From Sphingomonas sanxanigenens DSM 19645 = NX02 (lineage in GTDB: Bacteria; Pseudomonadota; Alphaproteobacteria; Sphingomonadales; Sphingomonadaceae): 64,000 nt of DNA. The stretch spans positions 3,342,520-3,406,519 of the forward strand of contig NZ_CP006644.1 in NCBI RefSeq assembly GCF_000512205.2, in the 5' to 3' direction. Positions within the stretch are counted from its first letter, which is position 1. The number at the start of each line of letters is the position of its first letter. The notes beneath the pieces are model-generated. The model was not told the DNA's origin, did not search any database, and was given only the letters and a program-made list of their open reading frames with translations. A program made the position numbers and the translations under genes. Positions 16,229-25,594 of this stretch are shown piece by piece.

Positions 16229-19200
16229 ATGCGAAACGCGTTGCTTTCCGTTTCCCTCCTCGCGCTGGCGATCACGGCGGTTCCGGCCCAGGCGCAGCAG
16301 GGTGTCGAAACGCTGCTCAGCCAGGGGCGCTACTGGCAGAGCAAGGGGCGGCAGGATCTGGCCCGGCAGGCCTTCCGCCGCGTGCTCGCGATCGATCCCG
16401 ACAACGCCGCCGCCAAGGCAGCGTTGAGAGGGCCGGCACCCGCGCCCTCACCGGCGCCGCGGCCGGCGCAGGCGCAACGTCCGCAGCCGGCGCCCCGCCC
16501 CGCCGCCCCCGCCGATCGCGGCGGCGACGCCCGGGCCGCAGGCTATCGCGAGCTCGATCGCGGCAATCTCGCTGCGGCGGCCCGCCAGTTCCAGACCGCG
16601 ATCTCGCGCAACGGCAATGATCGCGACGCGCTCGGCGGTCTCGGCATCGTCCGGCTGCGCGAGGGCCGCTTCGCCGATTCGCGCGACCTGCTGCTGCGCG
16701 CCTCGCGTGGCGGCGATGCCGGCAAATGGGCCGAGGCGCTGGGCTCCGCGCGCTTCTATGCCGGGATCGACGAGGCGAATGCCGCCGCCGATGCGGGCCG
16801 CACCGAGGATGCGCGCCGGATGGCCGAGGCGCTGATCGCCTCGGAGTTCCGCGACAAGGCGGCCGCCTACGATCTGCTGGGCAGCATCTACGAGCGCGAG
16901 GGGCGCTACGACCAGGCCGCCCAGCTCTATGCGCAGGCGGGCCAGGGCGCCGCCAAGGCCGATCCCAAGCTGCAGGCGCGCACGATCCGCGCGCAGGCGC
17001 TCGCCGCCGCCAATGCCGGTGACGCCAACGCGGCCAGCCAGCTCTTCCAGCGCGGCATCCTTGCCGATCAGAGCGATCCCTGGATCCGCTACGAATATGG
17101 CCGCTTCCTCGACCGGCAGGGCCGCCGCGCCGAAGTGGACGGCGTGATCGCCGGGCTGCGCAACAACACCGACGCGGACTCGCTGTTCGCGGCGGCGCTG
17201 CTCGCGCAGCAGATCGGCCGGCCCGCCGAGGCGGCCGCGCTGATCGAGCGCATTCCGTTCAGCCAGCGCACCGCCGAAATGGCGACGCTTTCGCGCAGCA
17301 TCGGCGCGGACAATGCGATCTCGCGCGCGAAGCAGCTGACCGCGCAGGGCCTGACCACGCAGGCCGGCGCTGCGCTGCGCGAGGCGGCGGCGCAACCCAA
17401 CCTCTCGATCTCCAACCGCAGCGCGATCGCGCAGGCGCTGCTCGACGCCGGGGACTTGGCGGGCGCCGCGCAGGTCGCGCAGGCGGCGCTGAACGAGCCG
17501 GCCGGCGACCCCGCCGACTATGAGGGCATCGTGCGCGTGCTCGCGCGGGCGGGGCAGGACAGTTTCGCGCTCTCCGCCATCCGCACCGCCAGCGAGCGTG
17601 CCGGCGGCACGATGGACGGCCAGCGCGCCGTCGCGCGGCTGAACGGAGTCCTCGCCGCCTCGCAGTCGGACCGGCTGCGCGAGCAGGGGCAATATGCGCA
17701 GGCGTTCGACCTGCTGCAGGGCCAGTGGAACCAGTCGCCCGGCAATCTCGATATCCTGTCGGCGCTCGCCCGCCTCTATCAGAGCGGCGGCCTCAACCCG
17801 CAGGCGGCGCAGACCTTCCAGATGGTGCTCAACCAGGCGCCGGCGGACAAGGGCGCCCTCCTCGGCCTGATCGACACCGCCGCGGCCTCGGGCGACTATG
17901 ATCGCGCCCGCGCCGCCACCCAGCGCGCGATCGCGCTGAGCCCGGGCGATTACACCATCTATCTCGCCGCCGCACGGATGGAGCGCGCGCGCGGCAATGA
18001 GGGCAATGCCAAGCGCTACCTGCAGCGCGCGCGCCAACTCTACATCGGCCAGTCGGGCGGCGCGACCGGCGGCTTCACCGCGAACAACCCCTTCACCAAC
18101 ATGCAGCGCCAGGCGCCGGGGGCGCCGATGCAGGTCAATCCGTTCAACCTGGACGGCCGCGGCCAGCCGGTGGGCGTGCCCCCCGCCTATGATGCGGCGG
18201 TGCCGCAGGCCTATCCGCAGCCGCAGCCCGGTTATGCCGCGCCCGCGGCCCAGCCCTTCCCGGCTGCCCCCGGCTACGCCCCCCAGCCAGGCTATGCTCC
18301 GCAGGGCGGCTACGCTCCGCAGGGCGGCAGCGACTATGCCGCGCAGGCCTATCCGCCGCAGGCGGGCTTCCCGCCGGCCGCCCCTGCCGCCGGCGGCTTC
18401 CCCGCACCGGCCTATCCCGCGCAATCGTCCGGCCTGCAGCCGGCGGTGCCGGGCGACCCGGTGCTGGCGCAGATCGACCGCGACATGCGGGACATCGAGA
18501 GCGGCGGCGCGCCCCGCGTCGACGTCAACACCGGCTACCGCCAACGGTCGGGCGAGACCGGGCTCAGCCAGCTCCGCGAGTTGACCGGCGATGCGAAGAT
18601 CTCGACCGGCCTTGCCGGCGGACGCGTCTCCGCCAAGGCGACCGCGGTGGTGCTCGACAGCGGTCGCCCGACCGGATCGGGCCTCGCGCGGTTCGGCCGC
18701 AACGGCACCCGCGAGGCCGAGGGCATCGTCGCGGCACAGCCGTCGCAGCTCGTGAACGCGGAAACGCAGCGCGATTCCGGTGTCGCGCTGTCGGCGGCCT
18801 ATGAGCATGAACTGGTTCAGGGCGATGTCGGCATCACCCCGATCGGCTTCATCAAGACGCACATGACCGGCGGCATCGCCGTCACCCCGCGCCTGTCGCG
18901 CTACAGCACCGCGCGGGTGTGGGCGGAACGCCGCGCCGTTACCGACAGCATCGTTTCCTACGCCGGGACCTATGATCCGGTTTCGGGCCAGATGTGGGGC
19001 GCGGTGACGAAGACGGGCGGCGGCGTCTCCTTCTCCTATGATCGCGACGGAACCGGCGTCTATGCCGACGGTTCGTACCATCACTATGATGGTACCGCGG
19101 TCCGCGACAACGAAGGCGTTCAGGTGAATGTCGGCGGCTATCTGCGCGTCTGGAACGACAGCCGCTCCTCGGCAACGGTCGGCATCAACGCGAACTACCA

Positions 19201-19618
19201 GCGTTTCGACAACAACCAGAACTATTTCACGATCGGCCATGGCGGCTATTTCAGCCCGCAGAGTTTCTTCAGCGTCAGCTTCCCCATGCGCTACCAGCGG
19301 CGGACCGACCTGCTGGAAATCGAGGCGAGCGTAACCCCCGGTTATCAGAGCTTCGATCAGGACGCGGTCGGCCTCTACCCGGTGGACGTGGCCGCGCAGG
19401 CGGCGCTCGACGCGCTGAAGGCGCAGAACGACGATGTCCGCGCGCAATATGATTCGCTCAGCCGGACCGGCTTCGGTATCACGGCTGGCGGATCGGCCTA
19501 TTATCGGGTCAGCGACGGCACGCGGGTCGGCGGCGAACTGAACTACAACACGTTCGGGCAGTATAAGGAATTCCGGAGCCTGCTCGGCATCCGTCAGACG
19601 ATCGGAGGCAATAACTGA
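16229..19618 (+). CDS. bcsC: Cellulose export outer-membrane protein BcsC
   Basis: A 1129-residue periplasm-to-outer-membrane protein: signal peptide (residues 1-22, ending AQA), a long TPR superhelix from about 25 to 620, a Pro/Gln/Gly/Tyr-rich linker (about 650-740, with repeats of GYAPQ type), and the BCSC_C beta-barrel from about 770 to the end. It gives the cellulose chain its exit pore. It starts 3 bp after bcsAB and its stop overlaps the bcsD ATG. The Tyr/Pro-rich spacer between TPRs and barrel is unusual; in E. coli TPRs run almost to the barrel. Confidence 0.94.
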   Translation: MRNALLSVSLLALAITAVPAQAQQGVETLLSQGRYWQSKGRQDLARQAFRRVLAIDPDNAAAKAALRGPAPAPSPAPRPAQAQRPQPAPRPAAPADRGGDARAAGYRELDRGNLAAAARQFQTAISRNGNDRDALGGLGIVRLREGRFADSRDLLLRASRGGDAGKWAEALGSARFYAGIDEANAAADAGRTEDARRMAEALIASEFRDKAAAYDLLGSIYEREGRYDQAAQLYAQAGQGAAKADPKLQARTIRAQALAAANAGDANAASQLFQRGILADQSDPWIRYEYGRFLDRQGRRAEVDGVIAGLRNNTDADSLFAAALLAQQIGRPAEAAALIERIPFSQRTAEMATLSRSIGADNAISRAKQLTAQGLTTQAGAALREAAAQPNLSISNRSAIAQALLDAGDLAGAAQVAQAALNEPAGDPADYEGIVRVLARAGQDSFALSAIRTASERAGGTMDGQRAVARLNGVLAASQSDRLREQGQYAQAFDLLQGQWNQSPGNLDILSALARLYQSGGLNPQAAQTFQMVLNQAPADKGALLGLIDTAAASGDYDRARAATQRAIALSPGDYTIYLAAARMERARGNEGNAKRYLQRARQLYIGQSGGATGGFTANNPFTNMQRQAPGAPMQVNPFNLDGRGQPVGVPPAYDAAVPQAYPQPQPGYAAPAAQPFPAAPGYAPQPGYAPQGGYAPQGGSDYAAQAYPPQAGFPPAAPAAGGFPAPAYPAQSSGLQPAVPGDPVLAQIDRDMRDIESGGAPRVDVNTGYRQRSGETGLSQLRELTGDAKISTGLAGGRVSAKATAVVLDSGRPTGSGLARFGRNGTREAEGIVAAQPSQLVNAETQRDSGVALSAAYEHELVQGDVGITPIGFIKTHMTGGIAVTPRLSRYSTARVWAERRAVTDSIVSYAGTYDPVSGQMWGAVTKTGGGVSFSYDRDGTGVYADGSYHHYDGTAVRDNEGVQVNVGGYLRVWNDSRSSATVGINANYQRFDNNQNYFTIGHGGYFSPQSFFSVSFPMRYQRRTDLLEIEASVTPGYQSFDQDAVGLYPVDVAAQAALDALKAQNDDVRAQYDSLSRTGFGITAGGSAYYRVSDGTRVGGELNYNTFGQYKEFRSLLGIRQTIGGNN

Positions 19619-20094
19619 TGTTCATGGGCCGTCTCGACCAGGATCGCCAGGATCCGGGCGTGAAGACGGGGCCGTCGCTCGTCAGGTCGTTGCCGGCGGT
19701 GGTGACGCTGATGCTCGACGAGATCCTTGCGTCGACCGACGATGCGCAATCGGCCGGCTTCTTCCGCAAGATCGGCGAGCGGATCGCAGGAGAACTCGAC
19801 GTCGACGGGATCGAGGAGGCCGAGGATCTGGTCGATGCGATGAACGGGCTGTGGCGCATCCTCGGCTGGGGCGAAGTGCGCCTCGAACTCGATGACGAGG
19901 GCATCGACGTCTATCACCGCGGCATGCCGATGGACCTCGAAAGCGATGAAGCGGGCAATTGGGGCAAGGTTGCGCCGCACATCCTGGTGGGCGCTTATGA
20001 GCACTGGTTCCACCGGCTCGGCAGCGGCACGACCATCGCGACACGCATCCTGCGCCGATCGTCCGACCTGATCCTCCTTCGACACGGCTATTGA
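19618..20094 (+). CDS. bcsD: Cellulose synthase subunit D (BcsD/AcsD)
   Basis: A 158-residue protein of the BcsD family, the periplasmic ring that sorts glucan chains into crystalline ribbons in Komagataeibacter. Family-like features are AGFFRKIGERIAGEL (about 44-58), NGLWRILGWGEVRLEL, and a C-terminal HWFHRLG. Length matches the usual 155-160 residues. The ATG overlaps the bcsC stop by 1 nt, and bcsZ follows by 4 bp. Presence of bcsD points to a type I, ribbon-forming cellulose system. Confidence 0.85.
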   Translation: MFMGRLDQDRQDPGVKTGPSLVRSLPAVVTLMLDEILASTDDAQSAGFFRKIGERIAGELDVDGIEEAEDLVDAMNGLWRILGWGEVRLELDDEGIDVYHRGMPMDLESDEAGNWGKVAPHILVGAYEHWFHRLGSGTTIATRILRRSSDLILLRHGY

Positions 20095-20098
20095 CGCC

Positions 20099-21106
20099 AT
20101 GGCTATCCTGCGCCGGACCGTGCTGTTGGGGGGATTGACGACGCTGATGGCCGGATGCGCTCCTGCCGCACCGCCCAAACCCCAGCGTATCGATGGCTGG
20201 GGCGATTTCCGGACGCGCTTCGTGCAGCCCGACGGGCGGGTGATCGATACCGGAAATCGCGGCATCAGCCATACCGAGAGCCAGGGCTATGGCATGCTGA
20301 TGGCCGAAGCGGCGCACGACCGCGACGGCTTCGAGCGGATCTATGGCTGGACGCAGCGCACGCTCGCGCGGCAGGACGATGCGCTTTATTCATGGCGCTA
20401 CGATCCGTCGCTGCCGGTGCCGGTCAGCGACCCCAACAACGCCACCGACGGCGATATCCTGATCGCCTGGGCGCTGATGCGCGCGGCGCAGCGCTGGAAG
20501 GTGCCGGCCTGGCGGACGCGCGCCGCGCAGATCCGCACGTCGATCCGCCTGCTGCTCATCCGCCAGCGCGGGCGGAGGACGCTGCTCGTTCCCGGCCTCC
20601 AGGGCTTCCTCCACCCCGACCGGACGACGATCAACCTGTCCTATTATATCTGGCCGGCGCTCGATGCGTTCCGCCAGGCCGATGGCGATGCCGCATGGGG
20701 CCCCGTGATCCGTGACGGGGAGGCGCTGCTGACCGACGCGCGCGCAGGCCCGCTCGCGCTGCCGACCGACTGGACCGACGTCTTCGATGACGGGCGCGCC
20801 TTGCCGGCGACCGGCAAGGATCCCTATTTCGGTTTCGACGCGATCCGCATCCCGCTCTATCTGTCGCTGGGCGGCCGGCCGGAGATGGCGCCGACGATCG
20901 CGCGCTTCTGGCACAGCTATGCCGACCAGAACCGTCCGATCCCCGCCTGGGTCGATGTCGTGACCGGCGCCACCGCGCCCTATGCCGTATCCGAAGGCGG
21001 CTGCGCGGTGGTCCGCCGCCTGCTGGGCAGCGCAGCCCCGCCCTGCGCGGCGAGCGGCCAGCCCGACTATTATGCGTCCGTCCTGAAAACGCTCGCGACG
21101 CTCTGA
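20099..21106 (+). CDS. bcsZ: Endo-1,4-beta-glucanase, GH8 (BcsZ/CMCax)
   Basis: A 335-residue GH8 cellulase that trims glucan during synthesis. E60 in SHTESQGYGM matches the GH8 catalytic acid; D247 in FGFDAIRIP matches the catalytic base; DGDILIAWAL at 117-126 is the second substrate-binding motif. Residues 1-20 look like a lipoprotein signal (LMAGC, lipid Cys at 20), although Met at -3 is unusual, so it may be periplasmic rather than anchored. Last gene of the cellulose operon and convergent with the DUF3617-like gene 26 bp away. Confidence 0.93.
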   Translation: MAILRRTVLLGGLTTLMAGCAPAAPPKPQRIDGWGDFRTRFVQPDGRVIDTGNRGISHTESQGYGMLMAEAAHDRDGFERIYGWTQRTLARQDDALYSWRYDPSLPVPVSDPNNATDGDILIAWALMRAAQRWKVPAWRTRAAQIRTSIRLLLIRQRGRRTLLVPGLQGFLHPDRTTINLSYYIWPALDAFRQADGDAAWGPVIRDGEALLTDARAGPLALPTDWTDVFDDGRALPATGKDPYFGFDAIRIPLYLSLGGRPEMAPTIARFWHSYADQNRPIPAWVDVVTGATAPYAVSEGGCAVVRRLLGSAAPPCAASGQPDYYASVLKTLATL

Positions 21107-21132
21107 GGCGAGACTGCCGCGATCCGGCCTGG

Positions 21133-21549
21133 TCAGTGCGCGGCCGTGCAGCTTCCGGTGTGGCGACCCTCGAACGTATCGGCGAACGGCGCGCCGTTGC
21201 GGATGCCCTGGGTGTCGATCTGCACCAGTCGCGGCGTTTCGACGCGCACCGTCGTCAGTCCGTTGCCCGCACCCGGGCAGCTATAATGGACCGTCACCGT
21301 CTTCGGATCATTGGCGACGATATGGCGGCTGCACGCGATGCCGGCATGCTGCACCTGCAGCAACGCCATGCGGTCGCCCAGGCACATGCGCCGGGTCCCC
21401 TCTTCGCCGGCGATGCGCAACGTCCATTCGCCCCCCTCCAGCGCGGCGAGCGCGGGCACAGCGGGCGCGGCCGCGGGTTGCGCCGCGGCGAGACTTGCCA
21501 AACCGATAGGCGCGCACAGAAGCAGCCGCGCCAGACGCGTCGTCATCAT
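21133..21549 (-). CDS. DUF3617-like exported protein
   Basis: A 138-residue exported protein with a signal peptide of about 22 residues (ASLAAAQPA). The mature part starts with a GGEWTLRIAG strand and contains four Cys (in RRMCLGD, GIACSRH, YSCPGAG and GSCTAAH), the pattern of the small DUF3617 proteins common in sphingomonads, which probably form disulphides in the periplasm. No function is known. Two ATGs stand in tandem at the start. Its upstream neighbour on the same strand is hslO, 131 bp away, so it is probably transcribed on its own. Confidence 0.7.
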   Translation of the reverse strand: MMTTRLARLLLCAPIGLASLAAAQPAAAPAVPALAALEGGEWTLRIAGEEGTRRMCLGDRMALLQVQHAGIACSRHIVANDPKTVTVHYSCPGAGNGLTTVRVETPRLVQIDTQGIRNGAPFADTFEGRHTGSCTAAH

Positions 21550-21680
21550 TGCTTCGGATCCCCAGCCTGTGCCGTTTTCCCGGCGGTCGTGGCGACGTCC
21601 CTATGCGCTCACGACTCTCTTTCGATAAACGACCTATAGCATGATACGCACGCCCGGTCGCTGCCGATGGAGATAGGACG

Positions 21681-22591
21681 TCAGGCGGGTCTTTCCAGCG
21701 GGATCGGGAAGGTTCGCGAACAAAATTCGCAATTGACCGCGATCACGCCATCGGCGTCCGCCATCTCCGCGCGTTCCTCGTCGGGGAACTTCAGCAGCAC
21801 CTCGGCGATATGGTCGGGGTCGCAGCGGCAGCCCTTGGCCAGTTGCGCGGCGCTCAGCACGCGCACCTCGGCCTCGTCCTCGTTGAACAGGCGCCAGATC
21901 AACGTCTCCAGCGGCAGCGACGGATCGACCAGTTCCTCGCCCTTCACGGTGCCGCCGATCACGCTCGCATGCTCCCAGGCGGCGTCATTCTCGCGCACGT
22001 GCAGCCGCTCGCCGCCCTCCTCGCCCTCGGGCAGGTGCTGGAGGAGCATGCCGCCGGCGACGCAGCCGATGCCGTCGATCCGCTCGACATGCGCGCGGAT
22101 CAGGCTGGGGATCTGCTCCGATCGCTCGAAATAGTCGGATACCGCCTCGCACAGCGACGCGCCCTCCAGCGGCACGATGCCCTGGTAACGCTCGTTGGTC
22201 GCAGCCTGGTCGAAGGTGATCGCCAGATAACCCTTGCCGAACAGCGCGAACAGGCTGGGCTCGACCGGCATTTCCGCCAGCCGCTCCGCGTCGAAGCGCA
22301 CATAGCCGCGCAGCTCGCCGGCACGGTAGTCGGCGACCAGCAGGTCGACGACGCCATTCTCGGTCTGGGCCTGCAGGGTGAGCTGGCCCTGATCGTCCTT
22401 CAGCATCGCGCCGAGCAGCGCGGTCAGCACCAGCGCCTCGCCCAGCAGGCGCTCGATCGGCAGCGGATAATTGTGCGCGGCGAGGATCTCCTCCAGCGCC
22501 GGCCCGATGCGGACGAGGCGGCCGCGCACGCTGCGCGACAGGATCGCGAAGCCGAGCGCGCGGTCGAGGTCGAGGGTCGGGGTATCGCTCA

Positions 22592-22592
<1 letters not shown>
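21681..22592 (-). CDS. hslO: Redox-regulated chaperone Hsp33
   Basis: A 303-residue cytoplasmic holdase activated by oxidation. The C-terminal zinc switch is visible as CRC (in LAKGCRCDPDHI) and CEFC near the end, the CxC...CxxC set. The N-terminal domain starts DRALGFAILSRSVRGRLV. Start chosen at 22592: its ATG overlaps the argF stop (TGATG), and the upstream in-frame extension lies inside argF. It is the last gene of an argD-argF-hslO run, an arrangement frequent in sphingomonads. Confidence 0.94.
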
Positions 22593-23517
<925 letters not shown>

Positions 23518-23518
<1 letters not shown>

Positions 23519-24699
23519 CAGGCCGGCGCCTGATAGCTGGCGGCTCCCGCCGACAGCCGCTCGATGAACTCGTCGACATGCGCCTGTTCGATCACCAGCG
23601 GCGGCAGGATGCGCATGACATTCTCGCCGGCGGCGACCGTCAGCAGGCCATGGTTGCGCAGGTGCGCGACGAAGGCGCGGCTGTCGCTCTTCATCTTGAG
23701 GCCGAGCATCAGCCCCTTGCCGCGGACGCTGTCGAACAGATGGTCATGGTTGGGGATGAACTGCTCCAGCGCCTGCACCAGCCGGTCGCTCATCTGGCGG
23801 ACATTCTCGAGGAAACCGGGCTCGAGGATCACGTCGAACACCGCCTGCCCCGCCGCCATCGCCAGCGGGTTGCCGCCATAGGTGGAACCGTGCGTGCCGA
23901 ACACCATGCCCGCCGCGGCCTTCTCGGTCGCGAGGCAGGCGCCCATCGGGAAACCGCCGCCGATGCCCTTGGCGCTCGCCATGATGTCCGGCGTCACGCC
24001 ATACTGCTCATAGGCGTAGAGCGTGCCGGTGCGCGCGACGCCGCACTGGACCTCGTCGAACACCAGCATCAGGTCATGCTCGTCGCACAGCGCGCGCAGC
24101 CCCTGGATGAAGGCGTCGCTGCCCACGCGGATGCCGCCCTCGCCCTGGATCGGTTCGACCAGGAAACCGGCTGTGTTCTCGGTCATCAGCGCCTTGGCGC
24201 CTTCGAGATCGTCGAACCTGGCATAGGCGAAACCGGGCAGCAGCGGCTCGAAGCCCTCGCGCATCTTCGGCTGGTCGGTCGCGCTGATCGCACCGAGCGT
24301 GCGGCCGTGGAAGGCGTTGCCGAAGGTGATCAGCTCATGCTTGTGGGCGTTGCCCTTGGCATAATGATAGCGCCGCGCCGTCTTGATCGCGCACTCCACC
24401 GCTTCCGCCCCCGAATTGGTGAAGAACACGGTGTCGGCGAAGCTGTTGTCCACCAGCCGCTTCGCGAACGCTTCCCCCTGCGGGCTGCCGTAGAGGTTGG
24501 AGACGTGCATCAGCGTGGCGGCCTGATCCTGGATCGCCTTGGTCAGCACCGGATGGCCATGCCCCAGGATGTTGACGGCGATGCCGCTCGCGAAATCGAG
24601 ATAGCGCTCGCCCTGCTCCCCATAGAGGTAGCAGCCCTCGCCTCGGACCGGACGCACCTCGCACCGCGGGTAGACGGGCATGAGTGGCGTGATGGTCAT
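23518..24699 (-). CDS. argD: Acetylornithine aminotransferase (class III)
   Basis: A 393-residue PLP enzyme that converts N-acetylglutamate semialdehyde to N-acetylornithine; homologues also serve lysine synthesis. PLP lysine is K244 ([11 protein letters not shown]), with D215 in FDEVQCG. The ATG at 24699 is preceded by AGGAGA at a good distance; the longer in-frame reading upstream crosses the leader hairpin and lacks such a site. First gene of argD-argF-hslO. A promoter and terminator-like hairpin lie in the 100 bp upstream. Confidence 0.95.
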
Positions 24700-24732
24700 C
24701 TCAGTCTCTCCTGGCGAGGTTGCCGAAAACGC

Positions 24733-24756
24733 AAAAAGGCGACCAGAATGGTCGCC
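24733..24756 (-). terminator. Intrinsic terminator-like hairpin in the argD leader (possible attenuator)
   Basis: Read on the minus strand: GGCGACC (24756-24750), loop ATTCT, GGTCGCC (24744-24738), then TTTTT (24737-24733). The perfect 7-bp stem plus U-tract is a textbook intrinsic terminator, yet it lies between the argD promoter and the argD start and no minus-strand gene ends here. It may stop transcription early (attenuation) or cap the mRNA 5-prime end with a stable stem. Confidence 0.65.
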
Positions 24757-24769
24757 TGAGCGAGGCGGG

Positions 24770-24799
24770 CATATACCCGCCTGCCACAAGCGTCGTCAA
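24770..24799 (-). promoter_or_regulatory. Sigma-70-type promoter for argD
   Basis: On the minus strand TTGACG (24799-24794) is followed after 17 bp by GTATAT, or after 18 bp by TATATG. Transcription would start near 24763, only a few bases before the hairpin at 24756-24738 and about 65 nt before the argD ATG. Confidence 0.6.
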
Positions 24800-24871
24800 T
24801 GGCAACCCCCCGTCCGCGCCGGCGCTGTGCGGGGGAGATGCGCGTCGTTCCAACTGCTGTACGATGCCCGC

Positions 24872-25594
24872 ATGGCTGGAGCCGCCCAACGCCGTCCTAT
24901 CGGTGCCGCTGCGACGCTGGCAGTGCATGCCGCGCTGCTGGCGGCACTGCTGCTCATCCGCATGCCCCAGCCCCCTGCGCGGGTGCGCGCCGACGCGCTC
25001 CAGCTCTTCGACCTGCCCGCGCCGCAGCCGCCGCCCCAGCCGAGACCGGCGCCGTCTCCGCGCGCTGCCGGCTCAGCAGCCCCCGCCAACCTGCACAGCC
25101 TTCCCCGGCCCATCATCGCTCCCCAGGCCCCGATCCTGATCGCGCGGCCGCTCCCGGCACCGCCGATCGCCGCGACCGGCCCCGAGTCCACCGCCGGCGC
25201 AACCGACCATGCCGGCCCCGGCACCGGTGCGGCCGGGATCGGCGCCGGCCGCGGCAGCGGCAATGGCGGCGCCGGTATGGGCGGTGGAGGTACGGGCGGT
25301 GGCGGCACGCGCGCACGGCGCATCGCCGGGGGGATCAATGCCGCCGACTTGCCCCGCAAGGCGCGCGCGCGCGCCGCGGGCAGCGTCCTCATCCATCTCG
25401 CGGTCGGCGCCGACGGTCGCGTCACCGGCTGCAGCATCGCCCGGTCGAGCGGCGATGCGGCGCTCGATGCCGCCACCTGCCGGCTGGCAACGAGGCGCTT
25501 CCGCTATCGCCCCGCCACCGACGCCACCGGCCGTGCGATCGCCGACACCGCCGGCTGGCGGCAGGACTGGTGGGTGGAGGCCGATCAGAACTGA
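24872..25594 (+). CDS. TonB family energy-transducer-like protein
   Basis: A 240-residue protein: short basic N-terminus, one membrane helix (about residues 13-28), a Pro-rich periplasmic stretch, a very Gly-rich linker (residues about 110-148), then a C-terminal TonB-like domain (DLPRKARARAAGSVLIHLAV, ..GCSIARSSGDAALDAATCRLATRRFRYRPA). It should couple the proton-motive force to a TonB receptor. It is convergent with a receptor gene and their stops overlap by 10 bp. ATG at 24872 was chosen because the membrane helix follows at once; upstream in-frame codons run through the argD leader. Confidence 0.8.
   Translation: MAGAAQRRPIGAAATLAVHAALLAALLLIRMPQPPARVRADALQLFDLPAPQPPPQPRPAPSPRAAGSAAPANLHSLPRPIIAPQAPILIARPLPAPPIAATGPESTAGATDHAGPGTGAAGIGAGRGSGNGGAGMGGGGTGGGGTRARRIAGGINAADLPRKARARAAGSVLIHLAVGADGRVTGCSIARSSGDAALDAATCRLATRRFRYRPATDATGRAIADTAGWRQDWWVEADQN

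Noticed and set aside
16448-19447. A 999-codon minus-strand frame opposite bcsC
   Set aside because: Shadow of the TPR region, where Ala/Gln-rich codons avoid stops in reverse; no motif.
24701-24772. Leader peptide for argD attenuation (an ATG at 24772 on the minus strand opens a short Arg-containing frame)
   Set aside because: Its ATG overlaps the -10 element, so it would not be in the transcript; the hairpin is reported without a leader peptide.
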